Origin: Lawsonibacter sp. | GTDB lineage: Bacteria > Bacillota > Clostridia > Oscillospirales > Oscillospiraceae | DNA length: 5,671 nt | Direction of reading: 5' to 3' | Assembly (NCBI GenBank): GCA_022793355.1 | Contig: JAAWCR010000071.1 | Coordinates: 1 to 5,671 of the forward strand | In this document: piece by piece, positions 5,608-5,671 of the stretch | How positions within the stretch are numbered: the first letter of the stretch is position 1 | Layout: every line of letters begins with the position of its first letter | Translations under genes and position numbers: made by a program | The notes under the pieces: generated by a model | What the model saw: the letters and a program-made list of their open reading frames with translations, nothing else | The model's database searches: none | What the model was told of the DNA's origin: nothing

Positions 5608-5671
5608 TGATATACTGTCCTTTCAGTTTCTCCCTGAGCTGTTGCAGGGCTATTGTCATCCGCATCCGGAG
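5600..5671 (-). CDS. Sigma-70 family (probably ECF) sigma factor, C-terminal fragment
   Basis: The last 23 codons of a minus-strand gene enter from the right edge, in frame with the edge base, and stop at TAA (5602-5600). The visible end, LRMRMTIALQQLREKLKGQ, has the pattern of the region 4.2 recognition helix and C-terminal tail of clostridial sigma factors, where RMR..(A)L..LRE.L is common. If right, the protein recognises the -35 element of target promoters with RNA polymerase. Its stop is 16 bases before the ATT where the next gene's sequence begins, so the two are surely co-transcribed. The fragment is short, so the call depends on this pattern and on the neighbour. Confidence 0.6.
   Translation of the reverse strand, partial: LRMRMTIALQQLREKLKGQYINE

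Noticed and set aside
4399..5610. A 403-codon open frame on the + strand opposite the membrane protein gene
   Set aside because: It is rich in Val, His, Gly and Leu with no recognisable domain, and it mirrors the minus-strand gene, whose predicted topology, family-like motifs and sigma factor neighbour are coherent. Long antisense frames are usual in GC-rich coding DNA. It also has no ribosome binding site in a sensible place.

Overview
The window looks like a piece of a fairly GC-rich member of the Bacillota (Clostridia), most plausibly an Oscillospiraceae-type gut anaerobe. This rests on strong AGGAGG-type ribosome binding sites, sigma-A-like promoter hexamers, a solute-binding protein exported as a lipoprotein with a Gly/Ser/Ala-rich tether (a Gram-positive arrangement), and a sigma factor followed by a single-pass membrane protein. 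No RNA gene, CRISPR array, insertion sequence or attachment site was seen. The taxonomic placement is inference from style, not from a marker gene.

Region 1 (1-1042, + strand) is the 3' nine-tenths of a family III (CaiB/BaiF) CoA-transferase, cut by the left edge. Region 2 (1043-1148) is a 106-bp gap with a good sigma-A-like promoter (TTGAAA, 17 bp, TACAAT). A perfect 8-bp-arm palindrome sits across its -35 element and looks like an operator. Region 3 (1149-4289) is a complete tripartite tricarboxylate transporter (TTT) operon in the order tctB (small membrane subunit), tctA (large membrane subunit), tctC (extracytoplasmic binding lipoprotein). It ends in a GC-rich hairpin at 4345-4370. The 76-bp tctA-tctC gap holds a possible stabilising hairpin. 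The likely logic is that TctC captures a carboxylate outside the cell, TctAB imports it with an ion gradient, and the CoA-transferase upstream activates that acid or a product of it to a CoA thioester. The substrate cannot be read from the sequence.

Region 4 (4402-5671, - strand) converges on the transporter operon. It contains the last 23 codons of what looks like a sigma-70-family (probably ECF) sigma factor, entering from the right edge. This is followed by a roughly 393-residue single-pass membrane protein with a short basic cytoplasmic tail and a large acidic outer domain. The pair resembles a sigma factor with its membrane anti-sigma partner, but the outer domain is not one I can name with certainty. 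The start of this protein is abnormal. There is no ATG, GTG or TTG at the expected N-terminus, only an ATT, and an in-frame ATG upstream is cut off after four codons by tandem TAG-TAA stops. The hairpin between the two convergent units has an A-run on one side and a T-run on the other, so it may terminate both.

The most unusual items are the anti-sigma-like gene with its anomalous start, and the promoter/operator in front of the transporter.
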